From: Ascidia mentula
Taxonomy: Eukaryota > Chordata > Ascidiacea > Phlebobranchia > Ascidiidae
Length of the DNA stretch: 64,000 nt
Direction: 5' to 3'
Assembly (NCBI GenBank): GCA_947561715.1
Contig: OX387203.1
Span: 4,402,001-4,466,000 of the forward strand
The notes beneath the pieces are model-generated. The model had not been told where the DNA came from, ran no database searches, and saw nothing but the letters and a program-made list of their open reading frames with translations. The position numbers and the translations under genes were made by a program. Each line of letters starts with the position of its first letter. Within the stretch, counting starts at the first letter, position 1. Of this stretch, positions 24,301-34,973 are shown piece after piece.

Positions 24301-25391
24301 TTAAACATTTTTACCATCCGAAAACCCGGAAACTTGTGGAAGGATAAACCCATAAACCCGGTAAAATATGAGGAAAGTCGTCTCAATGAGGGTTTTGTCC
24401 ACGCTGCGACCTAAACCCGTTCCATATCCATCGAGTATAAAGCCACCGAAATCTCCACAGTTGCTTTCTTCTCCCCAATAACTAGTACCGCCTATACATG
24501 CAACATGGTTTTCTTTCATGGATGGATCCACCTTTATCCCAGGACAAATGGCGTTAACGTGTTGCCACGATGAGACTGGACGGAACTAAAAATATCACAA
24601 AAATAGTGAAAAAAAACTGTTTTTTTAACTCTCATATACCTGTATGTAACCAGCTGTAAGGTAAGGCTGTGACCCGGTCCCAAAATGTGAAAGAACATCA
24701 GCTGCCGAACCTTCATCGAAAACTACAGGGAAACTCGGCCCATTATCTCCAGGCCAGTTAAAAACTTCGTCTTTGATCAAAAAGTGGTTTTTGTATAAAC
24801 TGTACAAATTTCCACCATAGCTAATTAGAAAGTTATCGTATGTTCTGTAACGAAGATAAGAGTTTTTTCTCCAAAGAGACAAAGGAATATTGTTGGGGAT
24901 TTGCCAGATCATGATGTCCTTCGCGTCATCGATTGAAAAATACGCAGAACTTTTGAAATCTCCACTTGTGGCCGATGCGACGTTACCGAAAGTTTCCAGG
25001 TTTTCCCAATTTCCATCTCCGTGTGGATGAAATTCACTGTTTCCCTGCTCGCTTGACCATTTATCGCCTACCGTACACTTGCCGTTATCATGAGCGTTGT
25101 TTTCATGAATGGAAGCAACCAGAGTCCACCCTCCACCGTTTGTTATCATGTCACAGTAAGTCTGATACTCGAGACCGTCTGTTGTGTTCAAAGTGTAAAC
25201 ACCACTGCGTTTTGTTGTACCAATGGCTTCTTTGCATGACGATAATCCACCTGTGCAACAGTTGAAATAAGTTTATCAAGTTTAACAAAGAGAAATTTTA
25301 ATATCATTTATTTTATCATTTCATCTTCGTACTTACTTCCTGTAGCATAAAGCGCAGCCAGAATTGCACCAACTTGTAAAATAAACTGCAT
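24301..25391 (-). CDS. Intelectin-type secreted lectin (X-lectin)
   Basis: Three minus-strand exons, 25337-25391, 24640-25250 and 24301-24585, encode 316 residues, close to the 313 of human ITLN1. Exon 1 supplies a signal peptide (MQFILQVGAILAALYATG). The rest follows intelectins closely: a fibrinogen-like start (YQTYCDMITNGGGWTLVASI), GKCTVGDKWSSEQG, GDGNWENLETFG, ATSGDFKSSAYF, DNGPSFPVVFD, and the C-terminal CIGG...CGDFGGF...GYGT block ending LIFYR. Intelectins are calcium-dependent oligomeric lectins that bind exocyclic 1,2-diols on microbial glycans. At positions matching the human aromatic box (Trp288, Tyr297) this protein has Leu273 and Arg282, so its ligand may differ. After LIFYR the frame runs on for about 20 residues not found in the human protein; a missed last intron is possible. 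Confidence 0.93.
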
Positions 25392-25603
25392 TTTTTTCTC
25401 CTTAACAAATTATTCTCAAACACAAAGGGCAAACTAAATTATATCTTGCATATGTTGTGCACTCAAGAAATTTGGTCTGAATTCTTGCCAATAGAAATCT
25501 CGAAATTAAACGTGACGAATTCTGGCGAGTTAACGTCGTAACCTATCCATTTTTTGGACCATGCTATGCTTTATGTACGAGTTTGAGCTGTTTTCATATT
25601 CAC

Positions 25604-25807
25604 TTGTTTGCAGTACAAAGGAACTGTGGCAGAGGTCACTTTAAGCCGTATTATTTTTTTATACCCTAAGCTGTTGAAGTTCCACCTCCCCGGTGAGAAT
25701 ATAACAGTTGGTTCTGTAGGAACAGATGGGATGACGTCATCGTTACTGTATTGTTTAAACATCTGGGGCAGTTCGTACCGCAGTTTGCGATTTCCTAATA
25801 ATTCAAA
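25604..25807 (-). other. Unrecognised orphan coding-like exon
   Basis: A 204-base phase-0 open segment on the minus strand lies between a possible acceptor (ATTACCAG) and donor (CAA|GTGAAT). It encodes 68 residues including NRKLRYELPQMFKQY and SPGRWNFNSLGYKKIIRLK, with protein-like composition. No partner exons were found, and it lies upstream of the intelectin on the same strand. It may be an exon of an unannotated gene or a fragment of a decayed one. Confidence 0.3.
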
Positions 25808-26574
25808 CTGGTAATTTGGGTAATTCTGACGACCATGCAGGTAAGATTTCAAAACTCCTTATTTGTATATTGCACCAGGATTAGTACTCAAGTTATCTTG
25901 GGCACGAATTGACATACCACCCAATACGTACTTGTCGAGATTAATTCTGTACTGCATTTGGGATGGTAATCCAGATCATCCTAGGTAAGAACCCTGACCA
26001 GGATGATGTAATTTTCTGTGACACTGCAACCATAATGTAGACGACCAATGAATATAGTTGTGTCGCCATGTGAAAGTTTTGGTAAAGTTGGTGCGTTGAA
26101 ACAAATGTTGGAAAGAACGGGCGATTTGCAAGTGTGGACGCTAGAGGGTTTGGACCAAATAAAGCTTTACATCATTGTGTGTATTTTTGTGCTATATATT
26201 GCCTCTTTTATCGAGTTGACTTACCAGTTTTGCAAATGTGGATGCAAAAATTATCCATGCACAAAAGCCTCAATTTGGAGTGGCAAAATAAACATTTCAC
26301 GGAAAACAGTATATGTGCGAAGTCCTTTCGACAGACTTTGTTTCTCTTGCTTGTGCACGCAATGTCACCTATGGAATATACCGTGTGACAAATGGCAGCT
26401 GGTGTAACCGCAAACATGCAATGGAAAGGTTCCAGCTTATTTCTGTGGTTATTTACTTGACGGGTTTGCTCATTAATGTACAAAGTGGTTGGAAATGCGA
26501 ACGTGGGGATTGTTCCACATGATGTTTTTACTTCCCATTGTCACAATCAAGCTTCAATCCTCTCAATACACTTT
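25808..26574. other. Non-genic stretch
   Basis: Short open frames at 26048-26522 overlap in several frames without splice logic or recognisable similarity. Weak SINE-like words (ATCTTGGGCACGAATT) occur at about 25890-25915. Nothing else can be supported. Confidence 0.4.
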
Positions 26575-26670
26575 CAAAGGAATTAGATAAACATTTAATG
26601 GGTTTAAAACAAATTTGAAAAACTTTTAATGGGTTTAAAAAGAATTAGAAAAACTTTCAGTGGGTTTTGA
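26575..26670. repeat. Small minisatellite, about three 30-bp units
   Basis: Three imperfect tandem units of about 30 bases, each ending in a variant of AATGGGTTTAAAA (the third reads AGTGGGTTTTGAAAA). The unit is AT-rich with no coding potential. Confidence 0.65.
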
Positions 26671-26794
26671 AAATATTCTTTCATATGATGGTTGTAGTTA
26701 GAAAGAATAACGGTTAAAATTAAAATAAAACTTGCATTTAATATTTCATTCAAACCATGTTATTCCTATTGCCCGCCCAGATGTTTCCAATCCT

Positions 26795-26920
26795 TTTTTT
26801 TGACCACATCGGGATTTGAACCCCGGATATCCTGGCCACGAATCCCGATCAGGTTTTCTTCTTGGTTTATGGGTCGGGCGCTTGACCAATGCTCCCAATC
26901 ACCCGCCCCAATCTTTAGAT
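26795..26920 (-). repeat. tRNA-derived SINE-like element, copy 1
   Basis: Read on the minus strand it has an A-box-like stretch (GCATTGGTCAAGCGCCCGAC), a spacer with AAGAAGAAAACCTGATCGGG, and a B-box-like GGGTTCAAATCCCG. This is the internal pol III promoter layout of tRNA-derived SINEs. Two related copies lie downstream in the opposite orientation. Confidence 0.6.
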
Positions 26921-27094
26921 TAATAACTTTGTGACTTAATATACTGCCAAATGTGGCCGAGTTTTAATTTGTTTGCCTTGCACGAGGTGGCGCTAAAATG
27001 TTTCAACTTGCTGATAGCAAGGAGAACCCACATACCTTTCCTTATGTGTGAATCGTGTCCTGTCCTGTTGTAGAGTATTTGTGTCAAAAAAAAG

Positions 27095-27180
27095 AACCCA
27101 CATACCAACAAGAAAACCTGATCGGGATTCGTGCCCAGGATGTCCTGAGTTCAAATCCCGGTGTGGTAAAAAAAATAAAC
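27095..27180 (+). repeat. tRNA-derived SINE-like element, 5'-truncated copy 2
   Basis: Contains AAGAAAACCTGATCGGGAT, CCCAGGATGTCC and the B-box-like GAGTTCAAATCCCGG, then an A-rich tail. It lacks the A-box half present in the copies at 26795 and 27205. Confidence 0.55.
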
Positions 27181-27204
27181 TACAAAAAAAAAACTACAAA
27201 AATA

Positions 27205-27322
27205 ATTGGGCGGGCAATTGGCAGCATCGGTCAAGAGCCAGACCTAAATATATACCAAGAAGAAAATCTGATCGGGATTTGTGCCCAGGATGTCCTTGTT
27301 TCAAATCCCAGTGTGTGCAATA
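27205..27322 (+). repeat. tRNA-derived SINE-like element, copy 3
   Basis: Begins with GGGCGGGCAATTGG and GCATCGGTCAAGAGCCAGAC (A-box-like). It continues through AAGAAGAAAATCTGATCGGG and CCCAGGATGTCC to a B-box-like GTTTCAAATCCC. It sits in tandem with copy 2, separated by an A-rich run, suggesting insertion at or near the tail of the earlier copy. Confidence 0.6.
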
Positions 27323-28633
27323 AATTCACTGATAGGCACGAAATGATAATTTTTTTGCATAAATCTAAATATCCCCAATAAATATATAACATCACGTATT
27401 CCTACACCAGGTTCATTATATTATCGATACATCCTAGAATAAGTTTTTCTTTCAAAAAGTTTGTTTGAGGAACGAATTTGAAGCAAATTAATTGTTTATT
27501 TTCAGTTGAAATTTTCAGTTGGACGCAATACATTAAGACTTGGTTGGTGTATTACCTTCTAAATATAGCGTTTTGAAGTACAGCCTTAGACTTAATCATT
27601 CGATTTTCGCGTAATTCAAATCATAACAAAACTTGGTTAACCCTATGTCGACATTTGTAACAAATTGGTAACGTTTAGAATACATGTAACAAACATATCC
27701 TTAAAGAACGTTTTTTGAGCACTGGTCAAGGATATCTCATTCGTTACGTTTCAAAGAACGACAATTTTGCAATTGGAAACACTGTTATGGTAAACTTTTA
27801 CTAATTTGAGTATTACTCAAATAATTATGCCATTGTTTATTCAGTATATGAGTCCATAACTGAAATCTAGCCAAGGGATGCAAAAACTCATTTCCGGCCA
27901 GCTTCATTACAACTGTATCAGCATTTTCTGTTGTAAGATGAAACAAGGAAACAAAATGGAAAATAGGACATCCTAAATTACAGCCATTCATGGGAGGAGT
28001 CGATTGATTGGACTTTCACATTGGGCTGAGCAGAATACAACTTCGTCGAAAATATTGGCATAACATTTTTGTATATGATTGCAGTTTTTTCCCTCTTTTC
28101 TATATGATTGCAATCACCAGATGGTTGTTTTGCTAAAGAATGCGGTGGCAGTTGGATTATAAACAATTAACTTTCCTTTTTCTATTATTTTCTTGTGGCA
28201 AATGCAAGTTTCATATATGCATTTTGAAATGTTATGCATGATTGCACATGACAAAGAAAAAAAATTAATGCAAATAAATAAACATAATAATTATCATATA
28301 TAGTACCTCAAGTGTTGTATCATTTTTTGTTCGATTTTTAAGTTCATTTTACTATTTTAGAACTGCAGGAATTCAATTTTTTTTATTGAAATTTGTCCCT
28401 TCATGGACCGGTGTGACAAATTTGTCACGTTTCAAAAAAACCCTAATCCCCCTACCCAAATTAATAATTTTTCTTATGCAGGTATATTAGTCTATCATTG
28501 AATCATTACCACACAAAATTATTTTTTTTCTCTAAATTTAATAATTCTGTCCATAGAGGGTTAAACTGAAAATTGGCCTCTGTCTATACGGGATAATGAC
28601 AAAAATGATATTACAATACGATAGCTTGGAACA
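27323..28633. other. AT-rich intergenic DNA
   Basis: No exon, repeat terminus or RNA gene that I can support in about 1.3 kb. The right end probably includes the cyclophilin 3' UTR; a minus-strand AATAAA-type signal is possible near 28382. Confidence 0.45.
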
Positions 28634-29523
28634 CTAGTTTTCTTTAGCAGCTTCTCGGGTGACTACAAATGGTTCTATATTCACAACCCTGCAACCAGTT
28701 ATGGTAACATCCTTTTCCGGGCGGTCACTTTGTCCAGTTTTGGTGTTTTCAATTCTTCCCACTACATCCTGTGAAAAGAAATTAAGTTTACCATGTTTCT
28801 GCACGCAAATTACCAATAACAAGGATATGGAAGTATTTTGTCACTTACCATGCCGCTTAGGACCTTGCCAAATACCACATGTTTGCCATCAAGCCAATCC
28901 GTCTTCGTAGTTGTTATAAAGAACTGGGAGTCATTGGTGTCCATGCCTGCATTTGCCATACTCAACCAACCGGGGCCATAATGCTTTTCCGTAAAATTTT
29001 CATCGGCAAACGGTTTGTCATATATGCTGCGGCCTGGAATGTTATGTGCTAAAACTTTATTAGATGTTTTCAATTTTAGTTGTATTGGTCTACTTTTGCT
29101 TGGGGAACTATATTAACGTAATCCCTTACAGTCATATACCTCCACTCCCATCACCTTGTGTGATGTCACCTCCTTGAATCATACAGTTTTTAATAACCTT
29201 GTGAAAAATGCTTCCTCTGTAACCAAATCCAAACTTAAACATAAAAGATTGATTTCTGTAAGTCAAACCTCAGCAACAGTGTAAAAATATTTACTTTATG
29301 GTTGGCCAAAGCAAGAAAGTTTGCAGCAGTCACAGGAACAGTATTTCCAAACACACCGATCTCAATTTGCCCGATTGAAACATTTCCAATCGACACATTA
29401 AATATGACCTATTTTCATGGAATGTGATGTAAAATGACGTAACTTCTCATTACAACATTTACTTACCTTTTTTGTAACTATAGGACCTTCCAACGAGGAA
29501 GAAAGTAATTGCTCTGTCGACAT
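28634..29523 (-). CDS. Cyclophilin-type peptidyl-prolyl isomerase with substituted active-site arginine
   Basis: Five minus-strand exons, 29467-29523, 29295-29408, 29140-29233, 28849-29033 and 28634-28768, encode 194 residues. The cyclophilin fold is clear: [67 protein letters not shown] and FGKVLSGM. It resembles cyclophilin B most, but the N-terminus ([13 protein letters not shown]) has no signal peptide, so a cytosolic or nuclear location is likely. Residues matching human cyclophilin A Gln63, Trp121 and His126 are kept, whereas catalytic Arg55 is Lys69 and Phe60 is Cys74. Classical prolyl isomerase activity may therefore be weak. A signal-bearing exon further upstream cannot be excluded, but the ATG chosen fits a normal start. 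Identity as a cyclophilin is firm; the exact orthologue is not. Confidence 0.93.
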
Positions 29524-30589
29524 TTGTTTATTGGTCAAAATACTCAAAAGTAGTTGTTATCAATAGGATAAATGACGAAATCCTATACAATTGTGCATAT
29601 ACGTAATGAAATAAAACAACAAAATATGTTTTTCTAAAGATTATCACAGTGACTACACACGGACATAATTATTTTTTTTGTGCCTTTGAAACTGCCCAGA
29701 AAGAAAACCATGAGAATTGCTTTACATCCACCTGACAATATGCATCGTCTTAAGTTTGCTGGTTGGCTGCTTTGTGGTTGCATGAGTGTCCTGAACTAAT
29801 AGCTGCTAATGACATCGCAAACCAAGTATTGTTATTACCACAAGTAACACGCGCATTGTAGCCCTAGGCAGAGACTTGAGAAAAGCTGTTTTTATACGAA
29901 AGGAAAACACAGCATTTACAGAAAAGGGTTTGTGTCATTTATTCCGTCCGTGCTTTAGCTGTATACAGGAAATTACGTCAGGAAGCATGCATGCATGTCT
30001 GGCTAAATTGCAAACTATTTTGCAGGACGTGGAAAAAATGGGTTAACAAGCTTATTTGTCAAATCATTGACTGCATGAAAGATTGCTACAAGCTCATCAA
30101 GCTTAAAACATTTTATAAACTGCAAAATGTAATCAATTTATATCAGATTGTGCATGGCATTCAAATCGTCCACACGATAACAAGGCCCTCTTTTCACGAT
30201 TCAGCTTTATAGGGACAGGTTAAAAGTCTTTATTGTTCAATCAGTTCCGAACGATAACACAGTAAACTAAACAATTGCACGAGTTTAAATGTTACAAACA
30301 TGAAATATAACAGTGGAAGTCCTGGCTTTTTTGTCGGCAAGATCGTCTAACATAGTCACACCAAGCTGCACTTATGAGACCTAATAGGTCGAAACAGTTG
30401 CCATTTGCATGCAGCGAGCAGAATGAAATAAAACATTTCTACATTTGTTGTGAGGATTTATGCACGAAAATGGGATTGCACGAAACGAATAATGGCAAAT
30501 TTAGTCACTACAGCGTAAATACAAACCGATATTTGTGGTGAAACAAAGTGTTTTTACGACCAATATAAAAATACATGAGGTCAACGAAT
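29524..30589. other. Intergenic DNA upstream of the cyclophilin
   Basis: No convincing exon. From about 30500 the words CACTACAGCGTAAATACAAAC and CGAATATTCGGATTTTGAC show a further relic of the repeat family at 4240 and 21170. Confidence 0.4.
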
Positions 30590-31180
30590 ATTCGGATTTT
30601 GACAAATATTCACTGAAGGTATTAGGATTCGACCGAATTCAAATCTCTTTTGTTTCGGCCACAAACCCCGAGTGCAGTTTGGTGACGTTTATTGCTGCGC
30701 CATTTTCAGGACATCCATTGACGGACTAACAGAAAAAACAGACACTGTCTGTGACACGAAAATCTTAAACAGTGACACTGACGGTAGCTTTCTTATCTAA
30801 ATTAGAGATTTTGCTTCTAAATAATAAATAATTTGTACACATCAAATCTGTTTTACGCCTCCTCGTTATTTGTAGCAATGCGTGCTTTGTCTCTGAACAT
30901 TTTGGCATGAAGTTAGGAACAATGGTCTCAATTTAATTACACCTGATTAAGTTTATTTGAAAACAGTTCTGTCTAACACAGAGGTGATCAGGGTCACGAA
31001 AAACCTTCACGGACTCATGAGTCAGAGTATTTTATTCTACGCTTCCAGATTCACCGATGCAGACACCAGCGCATTTCTCACATGAATAGTCCACCACGCC
31101 TTTAGGCTCCCTTTGGTTCTGCTGCATCCTTCGGGATGTACGACAGAAAACTGCGCTGTGTCCTATGCAGCTTCAATTAA
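30590..31180. repeat. Long interspersed repeat, copy B (pairs with 22740-23280)
   Basis: Follows the same order of shared blocks as copy A (GGTAGCTTTCTTATCT, ACATCAAATCTGTTTTA, ACATTTTGGCATGAAGTTAG, CTTCCAGATTCACCG) with substitutions and small gaps. It carries extra sequence near the right end that copy A lacks. Confidence 0.65.
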
Positions 31181-31439
31181 CGTCAAATTAAAGTTATGCA
31201 GCATCAATTAAAGTCAACATGCAGGATAGGCCAATATTCGTCTTAACCTAGTTTTTTTGCAATATCTATGATTATATTGTGCATGACAAAGCAACAAGTG
31301 CTTTTTATAGCCTTTTGGTGTCAAGTGCAAGAAAAAAATGATTGATTCTGCAAAAGATTTAAACTGGTGATGCACCCAATCAAAACATCTGTAAATTAGG
31401 TTCAGTCTTAAAAACGTGGAAGTGTTGCATACTATCGCA

Positions 31440-31505
31440 TGAGAAGACAGGATCGCCCTACTACGTAGACCCGTTATATTTGGCGATCTCAGCTCCTGCA
31501 TTTCG
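31440..31505. repeat. Second copy of the GGATCGCC...GGCGATC block
   Basis: Reads GGATCGCCCTACTACG...GGCGATCTCAGCT, matching about 18790-18830 inside the SHARK gene. It is a short shared segment of an unidentified dispersed repeat. Confidence 0.4.
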
Positions 31506-31536
31506 ATCATAAGTTTTGCTCGTGCTGCTTGCTTAC

Positions 31537-31640
31537 CGTTGATCCTTCACAGAATTGTCACCATCGCCCTTCATTTGTTTTTCGTGTCGACGTTCTTGGG
31601 CTTCAAGTTGACTTTGCATCATCTCCACAAGCTTCTCCAT
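31537..31640 (-). other. Possible first coding exon, charged helical peptide
   Basis: The minus strand from ATG at 31640 encodes MEKLVEMMQSQLEAQERRHE followed by KQMKGDGDNSVKDQ, ending at a good donor (CG|GTAAGC). The peptide is amphipathic and resembles the N-terminal region of some LTR-retrotransposon Gag proteins. No downstream exon was found. It is an orphan exon or a retroelement remnant. Confidence 0.25.
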
Positions 31641-32340
31641 GATCAGTTATACCGTCCTCGTCGTTAAATAATTGTTATTCTTGAGTCACAAACAGTCCAA
31701 GAGGCTTGACAAAAACGGTGCGCAAGTTTTATAGGCAAACGTAAAAACGCAAATAACGCCAGGAGCGCAATTGACACATACTAAGGTGCGCAGTAATTCC
31801 ATAGGCGCAAGCCACATTGCAAGGCACGTTGATTACATGAAACGCCCTTTTGCTGGTTTACTGTATTTAATTTTTGTATTTTTTAAATCTGGATTCCAAG
31901 CAGGGATTATCTGTGCAGTGCCCATGTGAGACACCTGGTGGATATTTTTCTGCGACAAATCCGATTGTCATTAAACTTGGTTTAAAAAACTCGAATACAT
32001 TTCCTGCATGTCCTATTATAAAATACCGAAGTTCGGTATTAATAAATTGTAATGAAAACTTTCACTAACCGCATTGATCCACGCATTCGATTTAAAACGA
32101 CGACTATAGTGGACAGAAGTGAATATAAGGACAAGCATATGGGGTTTGCGGGCACTCTCAAATGTGTGAGCATATTTTATTCCTGGAAGTCCAAAAGGAG
32201 TAAAGGACGATCAGCGCCAGTATAAGATCTTGATTTATTTGCAGAAATAATAATTTCGCCTATTGACATCCTCAGTTTCTGTCTTTCAAATTGAGTCTCT
32301 CTGTATTTGACCACATTAACGAATATGGAAGATACTTTTA
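31641..32340. other. Non-genic stretch
   Basis: About 700 bases without recognisable coding sequence or repeat termini. Confidence 0.4.
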
Positions 32341-32571
32341 CACCGGGTCACAAAGTTTTTTCCAAACTTGATCCACATATAAGCCTATGAAACATATAAA
32401 TCTGTGCGAATATTAACGCTACGATTTCGTGTAGTATTTAAACTCAAATTTATAACCAAAAATAACCAGTGGTGGCCCTGTCTACACCTAATCATTAAAA
32501 TTCGCACAGATTTCTGTTTTAAGAAGACTTACATGTGGATCAAGTTTGGAAAAAAACTTTGTGACCCGGTG
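32341..32571. mobile_element. TA-flanked hairpin MITE (Tc1/mariner-like by target site)
   Basis: A 231-bp element with inverted termini of about 38 bases starting CACCGGGTCACAAAGTTTT at the left. The right end is the reverse complement apart from a one-base indel. TA dinucleotides at 32339-32340 and 32572-32573 fit the TA target duplication of the Tc1/mariner superfamily. An internal inverted pair (AAATCTGTGCGAAT / ATTCGCACAGATTT) extends the hairpin. It is too short to code for a transposase. Confidence 0.75.
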
Positions 32572-34973
32572 TAGTAGTATTTTCCAACGAATATAAGCAC
32601 ACTCTAACAGCGATACTGCCATTTAGTGGCGCCCGTGCAGCGTTACTATCTAAACCCATTGTGACGTAATACAAGCGCCTTTGGTCGCCGGACGAAAAGA
32701 TGGTGCAGCGGACTAAAGGCAAATCTTGAGTGTAGTTGTGTAACATTGTCTTTTACCTCTACCTTCATAGTCGAGTAAACTACCGCTTAAATCACAGTGT
32801 ACATCCCAATTGTCAAAATACGTGGGACTTGTATACACTCTCAAAAAACAGTCACAATTTTCAATGTGCTAGTAAGTTTTGATCGTACATATGTTAACAG
32901 ATATTTTTAAAAATGTGAGCATGGAAACGAATATTAGCTACGAATATCACGATAAGTAACGGTATCCACTTCAATCACCTTGGTGCTATTTTTTCTTTAG
33001 TGCGTATCACACTTTACATGCCCAGATAATGAAGCTCAACCTTTAAAGTTATGGTAACAAGACAACTGCGGAAAAGGTTTTTCGGAACCAGTCAAACACT
33101 GCCTTTCTTGTAGTTTAATTTTTACGTCTACTTACCAGAATTCTACCGCGTACCACTTCAAAGTCCTGTGCAGTTACCGAGAACCATCAAAACGTTTTGT
33201 TAAAAAAAAATGGCGTACCACTTTTAATCTGTTTTATTCGCATTGTTTGAGAACCGGACCGTATATGAGTGAATGATTTCTACATAATTGCAACCTTTTA
33301 ATGTATGGTGATTCCCAATCTTTTTTGTGGTTGCGAACCACTTGGAGGTAAAACAATTTCGACGCCTACCATCTAGTTGAGTGTTACAAAGTAGCCTAGG
33401 GGATGAAGTAACAAACATTTTGAGATCACTTACGATTTTTTAAATTCGAATTATATCCGCAAATTACGGGAAGGTGCTCGCGTGCCACCTGAAATGCCGT
33501 CGCGTACCACTAGTGGTACGCGTACAACCGGTTGGGAAACAGTGTTTTAATGTAGGGGTCAGTATGTCCACACCAAACATTTTAGTCAAATGTTCTCGCG
33601 TACCACCTGCAATACTTAAGAACTTTTGCATCTTCCGATGAAATAAAGCCTTTTTTGAGATTTTATTCTTTGTGAATGGCGCACTAAAAAGAAAAATGTG
33701 CGCATTTGTCACCGTTTTCTTGGTATCTGCAGCTGTATTGCTTATCACGTACCACTTATTATCGCCGTTATACACAACTACCTCACGTGTACAACCTACG
33801 CGGGGTAAAATGCCCCCGAAAACATCATAACATTAGCGATGTATTCGCTTGTAAATACGTTTAGGAAACCACGGCGACATGCTACGCGCTTAGCCGACAG
33901 AACCAGTGAAGCGTGACTTAATACGACGCGGTTTTCTAAAGAAAGCGGGTGCGTACGTGAGCTTTGGCACTGTTTTCGTTTTGAATTACGTGCCATAACC
34001 CATTCTTCCTAGGGTCACCTGTCACTTCCGCGGACACCGTTGCAGTGAACGTGTCTTGTTAATTTCCGGTTTAGTTGTACTTGCTTTTCGGCTCCGCAAA
34101 AATTTGAGCCTAAATTGTTGAAAAAATTACTGAATTGGGCGAGCGCATTGTTTTATCAACCTGTGCTATTCCAAAATCTCTGTGATGTCACCTGTGGGCT
34201 ATTGTTTCAAAACAATACAAACCTTAGCAACGTTTTGTAGTCGTTCCAATGGCAATGCGTGATTGCAGTTTTGTGGTAAATGTCCCATAGCATTGACGCA
34301 GAGACGAACTCCAGACGCTCAGCGGTCAAAGAAAGCCAGACGGGTTTAAAAACGTCAGAGCAGCAGTATACGAGGTTAGAAATCGTTAGAATAAAAATCA
34401 ATAACCTGTTGTTTGAGAAAGCAGTCAGAAATACTTCAGATAGTTCAATACATGAGGATTTATAATCTACTCCAGACCGCATGAACAACTTAACGAGATT
34501 ACTTTTTAAGCAATGATTAACGTCATTGGGTTTTACTGTTTAGTTTTAATGACAAAGTTCAAATCCACAAACTTGTAGCTTTTTGCTTGGTAGGCATTCA
34601 GAAAAAAATTTTGACGAATCTACAAAGGGTTTAAAGCTTCAGCGTTTTTGTTGAGCAGGCTCTCACCGGCATTGTACCAACTACAGAATTTCCAGCAAAG
34701 TAATACACAGAATGTGTACATTTTTAGAAGGACGACGTTTTTTGTGTTTTCGGCTTAAACAAACATATGCTGAAGCGCCTGTTTATGTACATTGACTGTG
34801 TAAACGTATAATGTACGTTTTCGTTCGTAGCAAAAGCGAACATAACGGACAACCTACCATACATGCACAAATATAGTTTTTTTTTGTATATGCAGGATTT
34901 TTTGGTAGTGACTGTACAAGTTCGGAAAAATCGAATCAAGAAACTTGTTGTTTGGGAAGCAAAGGAGCGGAAA
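32572..34973. other. Intergenic DNA with hAT-terminus relics
   Basis: No gene supported. At about 33295-33545 there are inverted relics of a hAT-like end (TGATTCCCAATC... and ...CCGGTTGGGAAACAGTG). Around 33500 lies the palindromic phrase GCGTACCACTAGTGGTACGC, with further GCGTACCAC words nearby, typical of a decayed element. The rest up to the transporter start shows nothing recognisable. Confidence 0.4.

Noticed and set aside
26780..27322. Direct tRNA genes from the B-box-like sequences
   Set aside because: A cloverleaf cannot be completed; copies share a non-tRNA body and A-rich tail, fitting SINE-like repeats instead.
34863..34973. Upstream in-frame Met at 34863 as transporter start
   Set aside because: The paralogue begins with a 51-nt first exon matching 34974-35024; the extra upstream residues have no counterpart there.
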